This document shows, piece after piece, positions 6,937 to 14,403 of a stretch of 17,155 bases of DNA (the stretch's first letter is position 1; every line of letters begins with the position of its first letter). The stretch is from JASFEQ01 sp050122535 (GTDB lineage Bacteria > Desulfobacterota > DSM-4660 > Desulfatiglandales > HGW-15). The notes beneath the pieces were generated by a model. That model was given only the letters and a program-made list of their open reading frames with translations. It had not been told where the DNA came from and ran no database searches. The DNA is taken from assembly GCA_050122535.1 (NCBI GenBank), contig JASFIT010000051.1, positions 1 through 17,155 of the forward strand, in the 5' to 3' direction. The translations under genes and the position numbers were made by a program.

Positions 6937-7332
6937 ATGGAAGAGAGAAAAATAAGGGTTCTTGTGGGAAAACCAGGATTGGATGGGCATGATCGCGGCG
7001 CAAAGGTGGTGGCACTTGCCCTAAAGGATGCGGGCATGGAAGTGATCTATACAGGTCTTCACCAGACAGTGCCCAGCATTGTGAAGCAGGCCCTTCAGGA
7101 GGCCGTGGATGTGATCGGCCTTTCAATCATGTCCGGGGCCCATATTCCCATTAGCAGGAAACTGATGAACATGATGAAAAATGAGGATTTGGGTAACGTG
7201 ATGGTTGTTGTGGGGGGTGTGATTCCCAACAAGGACATTCCCCTTCTGAAAGAACTGGGCGTAGACGGCGTTTTTCCAGGAGGGACTCCTTTCGATGAGA
7301 TCATAGCGTTTATCAGAGAAGGCACTTATTAG
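6937..7332 (+). CDS. B12-binding small subunit of a methylmalonyl-CoA-mutase-type enzyme
   Basis: This 131-residue protein is a stand-alone cobalamin-binding domain. It carries the base-off/His-on signature DxHxxG (Asp16, His18, Gly21) within GKPGLDGHDRG, followed by GLSIMSGAH (61-69) and VVVGG (90-94), the three loops around the nucleotide tail of B12. It is the partner of the large subunit in the next gene; together they would catalyse an adenosylcobalamin-dependent 1,2-shift of a thioester group. ATG 6937 follows AAGGGA at 6928-6933. A GTG at 6916 overlapping the regulator's stop is possible but has no ribosome binding site. Split mutases of this size occur in anaerobic bacteria and archaea. 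No MeaB-type chaperone gene is present in the window. Confidence 0.93.
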   Translation: MEERKIRVLVGKPGLDGHDRGAKVVALALKDAGMEVIYTGLHQTVPSIVKQALQEAVDVIGLSIMSGAHIPISRKLMNMMKNEDLGNVMVVVGGVIPNKDIPLLKELGVDGVFPGGTPFDEIIAFIREGTY

Positions 7333-7385
7333 AGCGACGGCGTCGAGTTTTATAAAATCACCGAACAAAGTGAGGTTATTTTATT

Positions 7386-9014
7386 ATGGGAGTTGCCACA
7401 TATATCAAGGATGAGAAGGATGCCATTGAGGAGGTCATTCTCCAGTCAGGCATAAAGGTCAAGCCTGCCTACACACCTGAGGACCTGGATAGAGTCGGTT
7501 TTGAGTACCTTAAAGATCTTGGTAATCCAGGTGAATTTCCTTTCACCAGAAGCCTTCATCCTCTGGGTTACCGTAGCCGAAACTGGACCACTCGGCAGTA
7601 TACAGGGTTTGGCACACCTGAAGAGACCAATGAGCGATTCAGATTAATGATCTCTCACGGCCAGACGGGCCTTAACGTGGCCTTTGACCTACCCACTCAG
7701 ATGGGATATGACTCAGATGATCCTATGGCAGAAGGCGAGGTGGGCCGCGTCGGCATGGCTGTGGATTCATTAAGGGATTTCGAGATTGCCTTCAAAGATA
7801 TCAAACTTAACGGGATCGGAGCGGGCCTCACCATAAATGCGGTGGCCTCTGTCATGCTAGCCATGTATGAATCCATGGCCGAGAAATTTGGATACAAGAA
7901 GACAGAGATATCTGCCACCCCACAGAATGATATCCTCAAGGAGATCGTGGGAAGGGGGGCATGGATCTACCCCGTGGAGCCGGCCGTACGGCTCATTGGG
8001 GACACGATCGAGTATGCCATGAAGGAACTGCCCAGGTGTAATCCGGTATCCGTGGCCGGCTATCATATCAGGGAATCCGGGTGCACCCCGGCACAGGAGA
8101 TATCCTATGCCTTCATGATTGCCTTTGCCTACATCGACAACGTGGTGGCCAGAGGGTACAAGGCAGAAGATTTTGTGGGGAGATTCTCTTTCAACCTGAA
8201 TGTTTATGGGAACCTATGGGAAACAGTGGCCAAATTTCGTGCTGCGAGGAAATTGTGGGCACAACTGCTCAGAGAAAGATATGGTGTTCAAGACAAGAAG
8301 GCGCTCTTTCTGCGCGGTATATTCGGAGGGGGAGGCTCGGGCATGACCAAACAGCAGCCCGAGAACAACATTGTGCGGGGCGCCTATTATGCCCTTGCAG
8401 CAGCCCTTTCCGGTGCACAGACCACCGCCCTCTGCTCTTTTGATGAAGCCTACACCATTCCCACAGAAAGGGCGGCGCTCATATCTCTGAGAACATTTCA
8501 GATATTGATGGACGAGATCGGACTCAGAGATACAATTGATCCCCTGGGGGGTTCCTACTTCATAGAGACTTTAACAAAAGAGATGGAGGAAAAGATTCTG
8601 GAGGAGATGGAAAAGGTAGAGAAGATGGGCGGAATGGTGGAGGCGGTTGCATCCGGTTATGTGCAGCGAGAAGTGGCCAGACAGGCCTACGAGTTTGAGA
8701 AAAAACTCCAACAAGGGAAAGTGACAAAGGTGGGAGTGAATAAGTATACAGAAGGCGCTGACATGGAGGTGGAACTGCACGAGTACAACGAAGAATGGGC
8801 CCAACTGCAAATTGAAAGGCTCCAGGACTTGAAAAAGACCAGGGATAACAAGGCCGTTAAGGAATCACTCAAGGCACTGGAGAAGGCAGCCGAGGAACAG
8901 GAAAATGTCATGCCGTATCTGCTGGACTGCTGCAAAAGCTATGCAACCGTTGGGGAGATGGCAAACGTCTTCAGGGACGTCTTTGGAGAATTCAGGGAAC
9001 CGAGCATCTTCTAG
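7386..9014 (+). CDS. Large subunit of a methylmalonyl-CoA-mutase-type carbon-skeleton mutase
   Basis: The 542-residue product is the substrate-binding TIM-barrel subunit without a fused B12 domain. Landmarks are RNWTTRQYTGFGT (65-77), GLNVAFDLPTQMGYDSDDP (95-113), PQNDILKE (179-186), GYHIRESG (225-232) and DPLGGSYFIETLT near residue 380. Tyr72 aligns with Tyr89 and Arg202 with Arg207 of the Propionibacterium enzyme, the pair that stacks on and salt-bridges the free carboxylate. Isobutyryl- and 2-hydroxyisobutyryl-CoA mutases replace these residues. His227 matches the active-site His244. The enzyme should therefore act on a carboxylated acyl-CoA: methylmalonyl/succinyl-CoA or a substituted succinyl-CoA. 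No epimerase, propionyl-CoA carboxylase or MeaB gene lies nearby, which is unusual for plain propionate metabolism, while a CoA-transferase and odd dehydrogenase do. Start ATG with GAGG ten bases upstream. Confidence 0.95.
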   Translation: MGVATYIKDEKDAIEEVILQSGIKVKPAYTPEDLDRVGFEYLKDLGNPGEFPFTRSLHPLGYRSRNWTTRQYTGFGTPEETNERFRLMISHGQTGLNVAFDLPTQMGYDSDDPMAEGEVGRVGMAVDSLRDFEIAFKDIKLNGIGAGLTINAVASVMLAMYESMAEKFGYKKTEISATPQNDILKEIVGRGAWIYPVEPAVRLIGDTIEYAMKELPRCNPVSVAGYHIRESGCTPAQEISYAFMIAFAYIDNVVARGYKAEDFVGRFSFNLNVYGNLWETVAKFRAARKLWAQLLRERYGVQDKKALFLRGIFGGGGSGMTKQQPENNIVRGAYYALAAALSGAQTTALCSFDEAYTIPTERAALISLRTFQILMDEIGLRDTIDPLGGSYFIETLTKEMEEKILEEMEKVEKMGGMVEAVASGYVQREVARQAYEFEKKLQQGKVTKVGVNKYTEGADMEVELHEYNEEWAQLQIERLQDLKKTRDNKAVKESLKALEKAAEEQENVMPYLLDCCKSYATVGEMANVFRDVFGEFREPSIF

Positions 9015-9065
9015 TCACCCCCTCCCTGCCCTCCCCCTCGAGGGTGAGGGTTGGGGTGGGGGTGA
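9015..9065. repeat. C-rich/G-rich palindromic repeat, copy 1
   Basis: It starts directly after the mutase stop codon. The outer arms TCACCCCC (9015-9022) and GGGGGTGA (9058-9065) are perfectly complementary and the inner arms largely so, around a CTCGAG centre. The + strand right arm (9042-9062) has four G-runs of three or more separated by 1-3 bases, a formal G-quadruplex pattern. A second copy of the same design lies at 15864-15915. It may be an attenuating or 3'-stabilising hairpin; there is no T-run. Confidence 0.7.
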
Positions 9066-9084
9066 ATTTGGAATTTGGAATTTG
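9064..9084. repeat. Three perfect heptamer repeats
   Basis: GAATTTG is repeated three times without error (9064-9070, 9071-9077, 9078-9084), joined to the right end of the C-rich palindrome. It is the cleanest of the short-unit spacer repeats in the window. Confidence 0.85.
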
Positions 9085-9131
9085 GATCAAAAAAAAATCA
9101 TGACTCCCATTAGGTTTTAGGAGAAGGCACG

Positions 9132-9623
9132 TTGGAAGATAAAGATACACTAAGGGGGAAAAGGGTTCTCATAGTCGATGACGAACCGGATATTCTAGAA
9201 AGTCTGGAAGACATCCTAGATATGTGTGTCATAGATAAAGCCCCGGATTTCGAGACGGCCAAAGGTCTTCTCGAAGAGAACACTTATGATGCGGCCATTC
9301 TCGATATCATGGGTGTCCACGGCTACGATTTGTTGGAGATTACCACTAAAAAAGATATCCCAACCCTGATGTTAACTGCCCACGCCCTGGATCCGGAAAA
9401 CTTCGTCAAATCCATAAAGAAGGGGGCCCTCGGTTACATTCCAAAAGATAAAATATCGGAGATAGACACTTTTCTCGAAGACATCTTGGAGGCGCATGAA
9501 AAGGGAACCAAGAAGCTCGGCAAATGGTTTGCCAGGCTGGAACCTTTTTTTGTGGAGAAGTTTGGCGCCTATTGGGAGAAGAAAATCAAAGAGGACCCGG
9601 AATTCTGGAAGAAATATATTTAA
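9132..9623 (+). CDS. Stand-alone response-regulator receiver protein
   Basis: A 163-residue protein made of one CheY-like receiver domain (about 10-125) plus a C-terminal tail with no recognisable DNA-binding or enzymatic domain. The acidic pocket Asp16/Asp17, phospho-acceptor Asp58 (in AAILDIM), Thr82 (LTA) and Lys105 (IPK) are all present, so it should be phosphorylatable. The tail (about 126-163) is charged and aromatic, ending in PEFWKKYI, and may be a partner-binding helix. No histidine kinase is encoded in the window. It starts at TTG 9132, preceded by AGGAGAAGG (9119-9127); no ATG or GTG fits better. It sits between the mutase and the TRAP genes. Its target is unknown; control of uptake or of a distant kinase relay are both possible. 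Confidence 0.88.
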   Translation: MEDKDTLRGKRVLIVDDEPDILESLEDILDMCVIDKAPDFETAKGLLEENTYDAAILDIMGVHGYDLLEITTKKDIPTLMLTAHALDPENFVKSIKKGALGYIPKDKISEIDTFLEDILEAHEKGTKKLGKWFARLEPFFVEKFGAYWEKKIKEDPEFWKKYI

Positions 9624-9714
9624 CGAGGCAAGCTCGTGGAAGAAAGGAGGTGAAAGAATAAGGTTATCGGGAAAAAGGGTCAACACGTTATCCACCAACA
9701 AGGAGGTACATGAG

Positions 9715-10731
9715 ATGAGAAAAATAATAGGATTTGTATTGGTTGGAATCATTTTGGCATCATTCTGCACAATCATTTTGATGCCAGAACCCGTCAAGGC
9801 AGGGCCGATTAGATTAAGCTATGCCCAATTCGCGCCACCTTCCACCTTTGTAGGTGTTCAGCTTGAAAGGTGGAAAAAGGAGGTGGAAAAGCGCACTGGA
9901 GGCAAGGTTGTAATAGATGCCTTTCACGGGGGCACGTTGCTTGGTGCAAAAAACATGATGGATGGTGTGATTGCAGGCACAGCTGATATAGGCTCGCTGT
10001 GCATGGCTTACCAACCTGGCCGTTTCATCATCACCAATGCGACCAGTCTGCCCCTTGGATTCACTAGTGCGCGCGTGGCTAGCCTTACGCTCTGGGATCT
10101 GTATCTGAAATACAAGCCCAAGGCCTTTTCGCAGGTCAAGGTCTTAAGCATGTACACGTGCGGAACTTCCAACATCATGTCTAGAGTTCCAGTAAGAAAA
10201 CTAGAGGATCTTAAAGGCTTGGATCTGAGGGCCTCGGGTGGCGCTGCCAAGATTTTAAAGGCCTGGGGTGCCAACCAGGTGGGTATGCCCATGTCCGCAA
10301 CCCCAGAGGCCTTGCAAAAGGGCGTGGTTAAGGGTCTGTTCTCGTCCCTTGAGGTGATGAAGGACTTCAAGTTCGCCGAAATCTGTAAATACGTGACGGT
10401 GACTGACACAGTTATCTATCCCTTTGCTGTGGTCATGAACATGAAAAAGTGGAATTCTTTGCCCAGAGATGTACAGACGGTCATGGATGAGATGGCCAGG
10501 GAGCATGCGGAATGGACAGGGACTTATATGGACGAGCACGTGATAGAGTCCGTTGAGTGGTCCAAGAAGACACAAGGCGTGGAAATCATTTATCTCCCAA
10601 AAGCAGAAAGAGTGAGATGGGATGCGCTCCTGGAACCTATTACGTCTAGCTGGATCAAAGAGACAAACGCGAAAGGCTATCCTGCAGCTGCTATTGTGGA
10701 TGACATTAAGGGGTTTATGAAGAAATACTAA
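9715..10731 (+). CDS. dctP: TRAP transporter periplasmic substrate-binding protein (DctP family)
   Basis: This is the extracytoplasmic solute receptor of a TRAP transporter, which delivers organic acids to the DctQM membrane complex driven by ion gradients. The 338-residue precursor has a signal peptide (basic start, hydrophobic 4-23, likely cleavage near VKA-G at residue 29). The mature part carries family features: IRLSYAQFAPPST, RWKKEVEKRTGGKV (52-65), and LKGLDLRASGG (166-176), where Arg172 matches the conserved arginine that binds the substrate carboxylate. It is followed by SATPEALQKGVVKGLFSSLE. Start ATG 9715 is supported by AGGAGG eight bases upstream and by the signal peptide; the frame stays open further upstream but that overlaps the response-regulator gene. 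The ligand is probably a carboxylic acid and cannot be named from sequence. Confidence 0.94.
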   Translation: MRKIIGFVLVGIILASFCTIILMPEPVKAGPIRLSYAQFAPPSTFVGVQLERWKKEVEKRTGGKVVIDAFHGGTLLGAKNMMDGVIAGTADIGSLCMAYQPGRFIITNATSLPLGFTSARVASLTLWDLYLKYKPKAFSQVKVLSMYTCGTSNIMSRVPVRKLEDLKGLDLRASGGAAKILKAWGANQVGMPMSATPEALQKGVVKGLFSSLEVMKDFKFAEICKYVTVTDTVIYPFAVVMNMKKWNSLPRDVQTVMDEMAREHAEWTGTYMDEHVIESVEWSKKTQGVEIIYLPKAERVRWDALLEPITSSWIKETNAKGYPAAAIVDDIKGFMKKY

Positions 10732-11031
10732 CAGGGGTATTGAGGCCCCTTGCAGTCCCCACACGGAATGCGGGGGTAGGGAATGCACCTGCCCTGTTGA
10801 ATCCTCCCAAGGGGTGCGCCCCAATTAAACAGGCTGTGCGTTTAACGGGGTAAACGTAGCGGAATTCAATGGGACGAACTGCGCATTTTCAATTGGGCTT
10901 TAGATCCAATAACATGGTGGATTGTGGGCTCCAGAATCAATTTATTAGACTCTGGAGTCCACAGTCCGTATCAATGATCACCAGATATGGCAAGGAAACC
11001 CGATTTCCATGTGGGGCATCGAAAGGCTGAC
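10732..11031. promoter_or_regulatory. 300-base dctP-dctQ spacer with several hairpins
   Basis: No gene is supported here. Inverted repeats include AGGGG/CCCCT (10733-10737 with 10746-10750), CCTGTTGAAT/ATTAAACAGG with one mismatch (10793-10802 with 10824-10833) enclosing GGGG-TGCG-CCCC (10811-10822), GTTTA/TAAAC (10840-10844 with 10851-10855), and a 13-bp stem with one G-U pair (10923-10935 with 10951-10963). In TRAP operons the binding protein is usually made in excess of the membrane subunits. Such structure is consistent with 3'-end protection of dctP mRNA or partial termination. That role is an inference; no T-run was seen. Confidence 0.5.
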
Positions 11032-11523
11032 ATGAGGGCTCTCGAAAAGATAAGCAATTTCCTAAATCAAGTTCTCCTTTGGATGGCTGGGTTTTTTTTG
11101 GTCGCTATGATCTTTATGACCGGCGCTAACATAATCATTCGTATTTTCTGGATGCCGATCAGAGGCACATATGAATTGATGGGATATTTTGGCGCTATAG
11201 TGACGGCCTTTGCTTTGGGTTACACCCAAGTTGGACGTGGTCATATTGCGGTAGATATCTTGGTTCTCCGGTTCTCAAAAAGGGCCCGGAGAATTCTAAA
11301 TGGAATCAATTACTTCATTTGTATGGTGTTCTTTGCCATCATCGCTTGGCGGATCGCCATATATGCCACAACACTGTGGAAGTCAGGAGAAATCACTGAA
11401 ACCCTCCGGATCATCTATTATCCTTTCACTTATGGCGTTTCACTCGGGTGTTTTATTTTATCCCTCGTCTTATTGGTTGATCTCTTGAAATTGTTCTTTA
11501 GAGACAAGGAGGCCGATGGATGA
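11032..11523 (+). CDS. dctQ: TRAP transporter small membrane subunit (DctQ family)
   Basis: The 163-residue product has four predicted membrane segments (about 14-36, 47-66, 88-106 and 129-150), the DctQ topology. It contains MTGANIIIRIFW and GTYELMGYFGAIVTAFALGYTQVGRGHIAVD, typical of the family. DctQ is fused or bound to DctM and is needed for transport. I chose ATG 11032, which has GAAAGG six bases upstream; an in-frame ATG at 10987 would add 15 polar residues but has no ribosome binding site. Its stop overlaps the dctM start by four bases (ATGA), so the two are translationally coupled. Confidence 0.92.
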   Translation: MRALEKISNFLNQVLLWMAGFFLVAMIFMTGANIIIRIFWMPIRGTYELMGYFGAIVTAFALGYTQVGRGHIAVDILVLRFSKRARRILNGINYFICMVFFAIIAWRIAIYATTLWKSGEITETLRIIYYPFTYGVSLGCFILSLVLLVDLLKLFFRDKEADG

Positions 11524-12824
11524 ACTTAGCACTCGTTGGAATTCTCGGAATTATTATCCTGCTCCTCGTCCTATTTTTTCTGGGAATGCCAGTCGGGTTT
11601 GCCATGGCTGTGGTGGGATTTTTCGGCTTTGCTTATGTGGTCTCTTTTGATGCGGCTGTAAGCATGGTAGGCATTGATATATGGACTACATTCTCAAAAT
11701 ATGGTCTCACCGTCATACCACTATTTATCCTAATGGGGTACCTTGCATTCAACTCTGGTATTGCTGAAAAGCTTTATAATACTGCTTATAAGTGGTTCGG
11801 CCACTGGCGTGGAGGGCTCGCCATTGCAACCATTGGTGCCGATGAGCTTTTTGCTGCGATCTGTGGTTCCAATACGGCTACAGCGGCCACAATGGGAGCA
11901 ATAGCTTTGCCGCAGATGCGGAAGTACAATTATGATACAAGATTAAGCAGTGGTACGGTCGTCACCGGCGGCACGCTGGGAACGGTCATGCCCCCAAGTG
12001 TCCTTCTCATTATCATCGGATTGCAAACAGAACAATCTATCATCCAACTTTTCTTGGGTGGCATATTACCTGCCGTCCTTTTGGGAATTCTGTTCATTCT
12101 TACCATCATTGTCATTTGTCGAATCAATCCGAAGTTTGGTCCAGCCGGACCGAGGACAAGTGTCAAAGAGAAGATAAAATCCCTCACCGGTGTCATTGAA
12201 GCTTTAGCCATATTTGTGCTGGTCATAGGTGGTTTGTACGCCGGCGTATTTACACCGACCGAAGCCGGGGCAGCCGGTGTCATATTAACACTTATCGTCA
12301 CCCTGCCAACCCGCAGACTGAGCTGGCAAGGTGTTATCAATTCTATGAAGGATTCGTTGAAGATATCCTGCATGGCCTTTGTTCTTGTCACAGGGGCTCT
12401 GATTTTTGGTCGTTTCCTAGCCGTGACGAGGCTTCCCTTTATTGTTGCGGACTTCACAGCCTCCCTGCCTGTGTCACCTTACCTCATATTGACAATTATT
12501 TTGTTGATCTATTTGATCGGAGGCTGTTTCGTGGATGCGTTGGGTTTCCTCGTGCTGACAATTCCTATCTTTTTTCCGCTTGGAAAGGCCCTTGGTTTCA
12601 ATGCAATCTGGTACTCTATAATCATCACCATGGTCACAACATTGGGGGCGATCACACCACCTGTGGGAATCAATATATATGTGGTCAAGGCCTTGGCTCC
12701 GGAAATAGCCCTTGGCACTATTTTCAAGAGCGCATCCTTTTTCTTGTTGGCCTGTGTTCTCTGTACCATTATTCTTATAATCTTCCCTCAAATCGTTTTG
12801 GTCATACCAAACATGGCACGCTAG
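11520..12824 (+). CDS. dctM: TRAP transporter large membrane subunit (DctM family)
   Basis: The 434-residue protein is the transport channel of the TRAP system, with roughly a dozen hydrophobic segments. Family signatures are clear: FFLGMPVGFAMAVVG near the N-terminus, SGIAEKLYNTAYKWFGHWRGG, then ICGSNTATAATMGAIALPQM, GTVVTGGTLGTVMPPS, and in the second half GVFTPTEAGAAG and TTLGAITPPVGINIYVV. Length is normal. AAGGAGG (11506-11512) lies inside the end of dctQ, seven bases before the ATG. With dctP and dctQ it forms a complete TRAP set placed between the mutase block and the ligase/Mo-hydroxylase block, so uptake of this pathway's growth substrate is the natural guess. Confidence 0.95.
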   Translation: MNLALVGILGIIILLLVLFFLGMPVGFAMAVVGFFGFAYVVSFDAAVSMVGIDIWTTFSKYGLTVIPLFILMGYLAFNSGIAEKLYNTAYKWFGHWRGGLAIATIGADELFAAICGSNTATAATMGAIALPQMRKYNYDTRLSSGTVVTGGTLGTVMPPSVLLIIIGLQTEQSIIQLFLGGILPAVLLGILFILTIIVICRINPKFGPAGPRTSVKEKIKSLTGVIEALAIFVLVIGGLYAGVFTPTEAGAAGVILTLIVTLPTRRLSWQGVINSMKDSLKISCMAFVLVTGALIFGRFLAVTRLPFIVADFTASLPVSPYLILTIILLIYLIGGCFVDALGFLVLTIPIFFPLGKALGFNAIWYSIIITMVTTLGAITPPVGINIYVVKALAPEIALGTIFKSASFFLLACVLCTIILIIFPQIVLVIPNMAR

Positions 12825-12833
12825 TTACAAAAA

Positions 12834-12923
12834 TTGGAGTACTGGAGTTATGGAGTATTGGAGTAATGGACATGGAGGAATAATCTTTTTCAAGAAATAT
12901 TGCCCCATACTCCAGTACTCCAA
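12834..12923. repeat. Octamer tandem repeat inside a long inverted repeat
   Basis: Four consecutive octamers TGGAGTNN run from 12835 to 12866 (TGGAGTAC, TGGAGTTA, TGGAGTAT, TGGAGTAA). The left end TTGGAGTACTGGAGT (12834-12848) has a perfect 15-bp complement at 12909-12923, where the same unit is present in reverse orientation. The repeat thus exists in both orientations around a 60-base centre. It follows dctM; a terminator role is possible, but the loop is long and there is no T-run. Confidence 0.75.
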
Positions 12924-12972
12924 CACTGCACTACTCCATATTTGAATAATTAGAGCAGGAATGGAGAAGATC

Positions 12973-14265
12973 ATGGGGAAAACTTTTATGCCCACAGTAA
13001 AGACAAGGGAGGAATTGTCAGATCTTCAAGTGGAAGGGCTGAAGTGGACAGTCAACCACGCTTATAAAGGATCCTCTTTTTACCGCAACAGATTCGATGA
13101 ACAGGGTGTAAAACCCGAGGACATACGTTCACTCGACGACCTGGAAAAGCTCCCCTTCACCACCGCTGATGACCTGAGGGAGGGGTATCCATTTCCGCTC
13201 CTTTCGGTTCCTTTCGAAAAGGTGGTGCGCATCCACGCCTCATCCGGGACCACAGGAAAGAGGAAAGTCCTCTGCTATACCCAGAAGGACATTGATGACT
13301 GGATCCATTTCTTTGCGCGTTGCTATGAGATGGCCCAGTTGACACCCGAAGATAGGGTCCAGATGGCCGTGGGTTATGGCGTTTGGACGGCTGGTGTTAG
13401 CTTCCAGATGGGATGTGAGGCCTTCGGCGCCATGGCCATTCCGGCAGGTCCTGGAAATCTGGATATGCAGTGTCAGTTCTTGGTAGATTTCCAGACCACG
13501 GTGATGGTGTGCACCGCATCGATGGCACTCCTTCTTGGCGAGGAGGTAAACACGCGGGGCATTAAAGATAAAATCAATCTCAAGAAATTGATTTTCGGTT
13601 CAGAGAGGTCTAGTGATGCCATGCGGCAGCGCTTTAAAGAACTTCTTGGTCTGGAGGATATGTTCGATATTCCAGGGTTGACAGAGCTCTATGGTCCGGG
13701 GACAGGATTGGATTGCGTCTACCACACGGGAATCCACTACTGGGCTGATTATTACATCGTGGAAATCCTTGACCCTGATACGCTCAAGCCTGTTCCGGAG
13801 GGTGAGACAGGGGAGATGGTGGTTACCACATTGAAAAAGGAAGCTGCCCCCCTCATACGTTATAGAACAAGAGATTTGACAAAACTGGTTCCCGGAGATT
13901 GCCCCTGCGGGTCTATCCTGCCGAGGCACGACAAGATCCTGGGTCGTTCAGACGACATGATTATCTTTAGGGCTGTAAATATCTATCCAGGCCAAATTGA
14001 CCACGTCCTGTCAGACCTTGAAGGGATTGGGAGCGAATACCAAATACATCTGGAAAGAAAAGAGGATGGTAAAGACTATATGACCCTAAAGGTGGAGCGC
14101 GGTCAGAATGTTGAGAGCAGTCGAGACGGCGAGCTGGGAAAGAAGATAGGGGATGAGATTAAGAAGCAGATCTTGGTGAGTGCGAACGTGGAGCTTGTGG
14201 CGTACGGATCATTACCACGATCCGATAGAAAGAGCAAAAGGGTATTTGATAATAGAGAGGAATAG
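12973..14265 (+). CDS. Phenylacetate-CoA-ligase-like AMP-forming ligase (PaaK family)
   Basis: PaaK-family enzymes activate arylacetates and related acids to CoA thioesters with ATP, giving AMP and PPi. The 430-residue product has the family length and motifs in order: P-loop HASSGTTGKRK (88-98), GLTELYGPG (235-243), YRTRD (297-301), CPCGSILPRHDKILGRSDDM (310-329) and the C-terminal catalytic lysine region PRSDRKSKR (415-423), Lys420 probably being the adenylation lysine. Two motifs differ from the commonest version: FRAVNIYP where RGVNVFP is frequent, and RKSKR where GKAKR is frequent, so the substrate may not be phenylacetate. I chose ATG 12973 (GGAG six bases upstream); ATG 12961 is possible but its AGGA is directly adjacent. 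Next to an Mo hydroxylase, activation of an aromatic or heteroaromatic acid is likely. Confidence 0.92.
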   Translation: MGKTFMPTVKTREELSDLQVEGLKWTVNHAYKGSSFYRNRFDEQGVKPEDIRSLDDLEKLPFTTADDLREGYPFPLLSVPFEKVVRIHASSGTTGKRKVLCYTQKDIDDWIHFFARCYEMAQLTPEDRVQMAVGYGVWTAGVSFQMGCEAFGAMAIPAGPGNLDMQCQFLVDFQTTVMVCTASMALLLGEEVNTRGIKDKINLKKLIFGSERSSDAMRQRFKELLGLEDMFDIPGLTELYGPGTGLDCVYHTGIHYWADYYIVEILDPDTLKPVPEGETGEMVVTTLKKEAAPLIRYRTRDLTKLVPGDCPCGSILPRHDKILGRSDDMIIFRAVNIYPGQIDHVLSDLEGIGSEYQIHLERKEDGKDYMTLKVERGQNVESSRDGELGKKIGDEIKKQILVSANVELVAYGSLPRSDRKSKRVFDNREE

Positions 14266-14280
14266 ATTCTAGATTTGCGA

Positions 14281-14300
14281 TTCCTGAACTAGGTCAGGAA
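14281..14300. repeat. Small perfect hairpin after the CoA ligase gene
   Basis: TTCCTGA (14281-14287) and TCAGGAA (14294-14300) form a 7-bp stem with a 6-base loop, 16 bases after the ligase stop codon. The sequences on both sides are built of TAGATTT-like units (14268-14327). The absence of a T-run makes a classical terminator unlikely. The remaining spacer to 14403 shows nothing further that I can support. Confidence 0.45.
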
Positions 14301-14403
14301 CAAGCTTTAGATTTTAGATTTCGGGATAAGGAAATCGGCGCTTTGATGTCATTGCCAGGCTGACGAAGGACCCCGAAGCAATCTCTCACTTAACCGGATA
14401 AAT

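Noticed and set aside
8081..8443. 120-codon + strand open frame inside the mutase gene
   Set aside because: It is an alternative frame within a gene whose protein aligns to a known family over its full length.
1592..8746. Additional GTATAC hexamers inside coding regions (near 1592, 2458, 7597, 8741) as further operators
   Set aside because: About four chance occurrences are expected in 17 kb. These are single, inside genes and not in promoter-like surroundings.
7386..9014. Isobutyryl-CoA or 2-hydroxyisobutyryl-CoA mutase
   Set aside because: Those enzymes replace the Tyr and Arg that bind the free carboxylate. Here Tyr72 and Arg202 are both kept, so a carboxylated substrate is more likely.
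9643..9661. Second small gene after the receiver gene, suggested by a strong AAAGGAGG at 9643-9650
   Set aside because: The only nearby start, GTG at 9650, overlaps the motif and is followed by a stop after two more codons. No other start lies at a suitable distance.
12834..12923. Intrinsic terminator after dctM
   Set aside because: The 15-bp stem is perfect, but the loop is 60 bases, no T-run follows, and the arms are made of a tandem octamer repeat.
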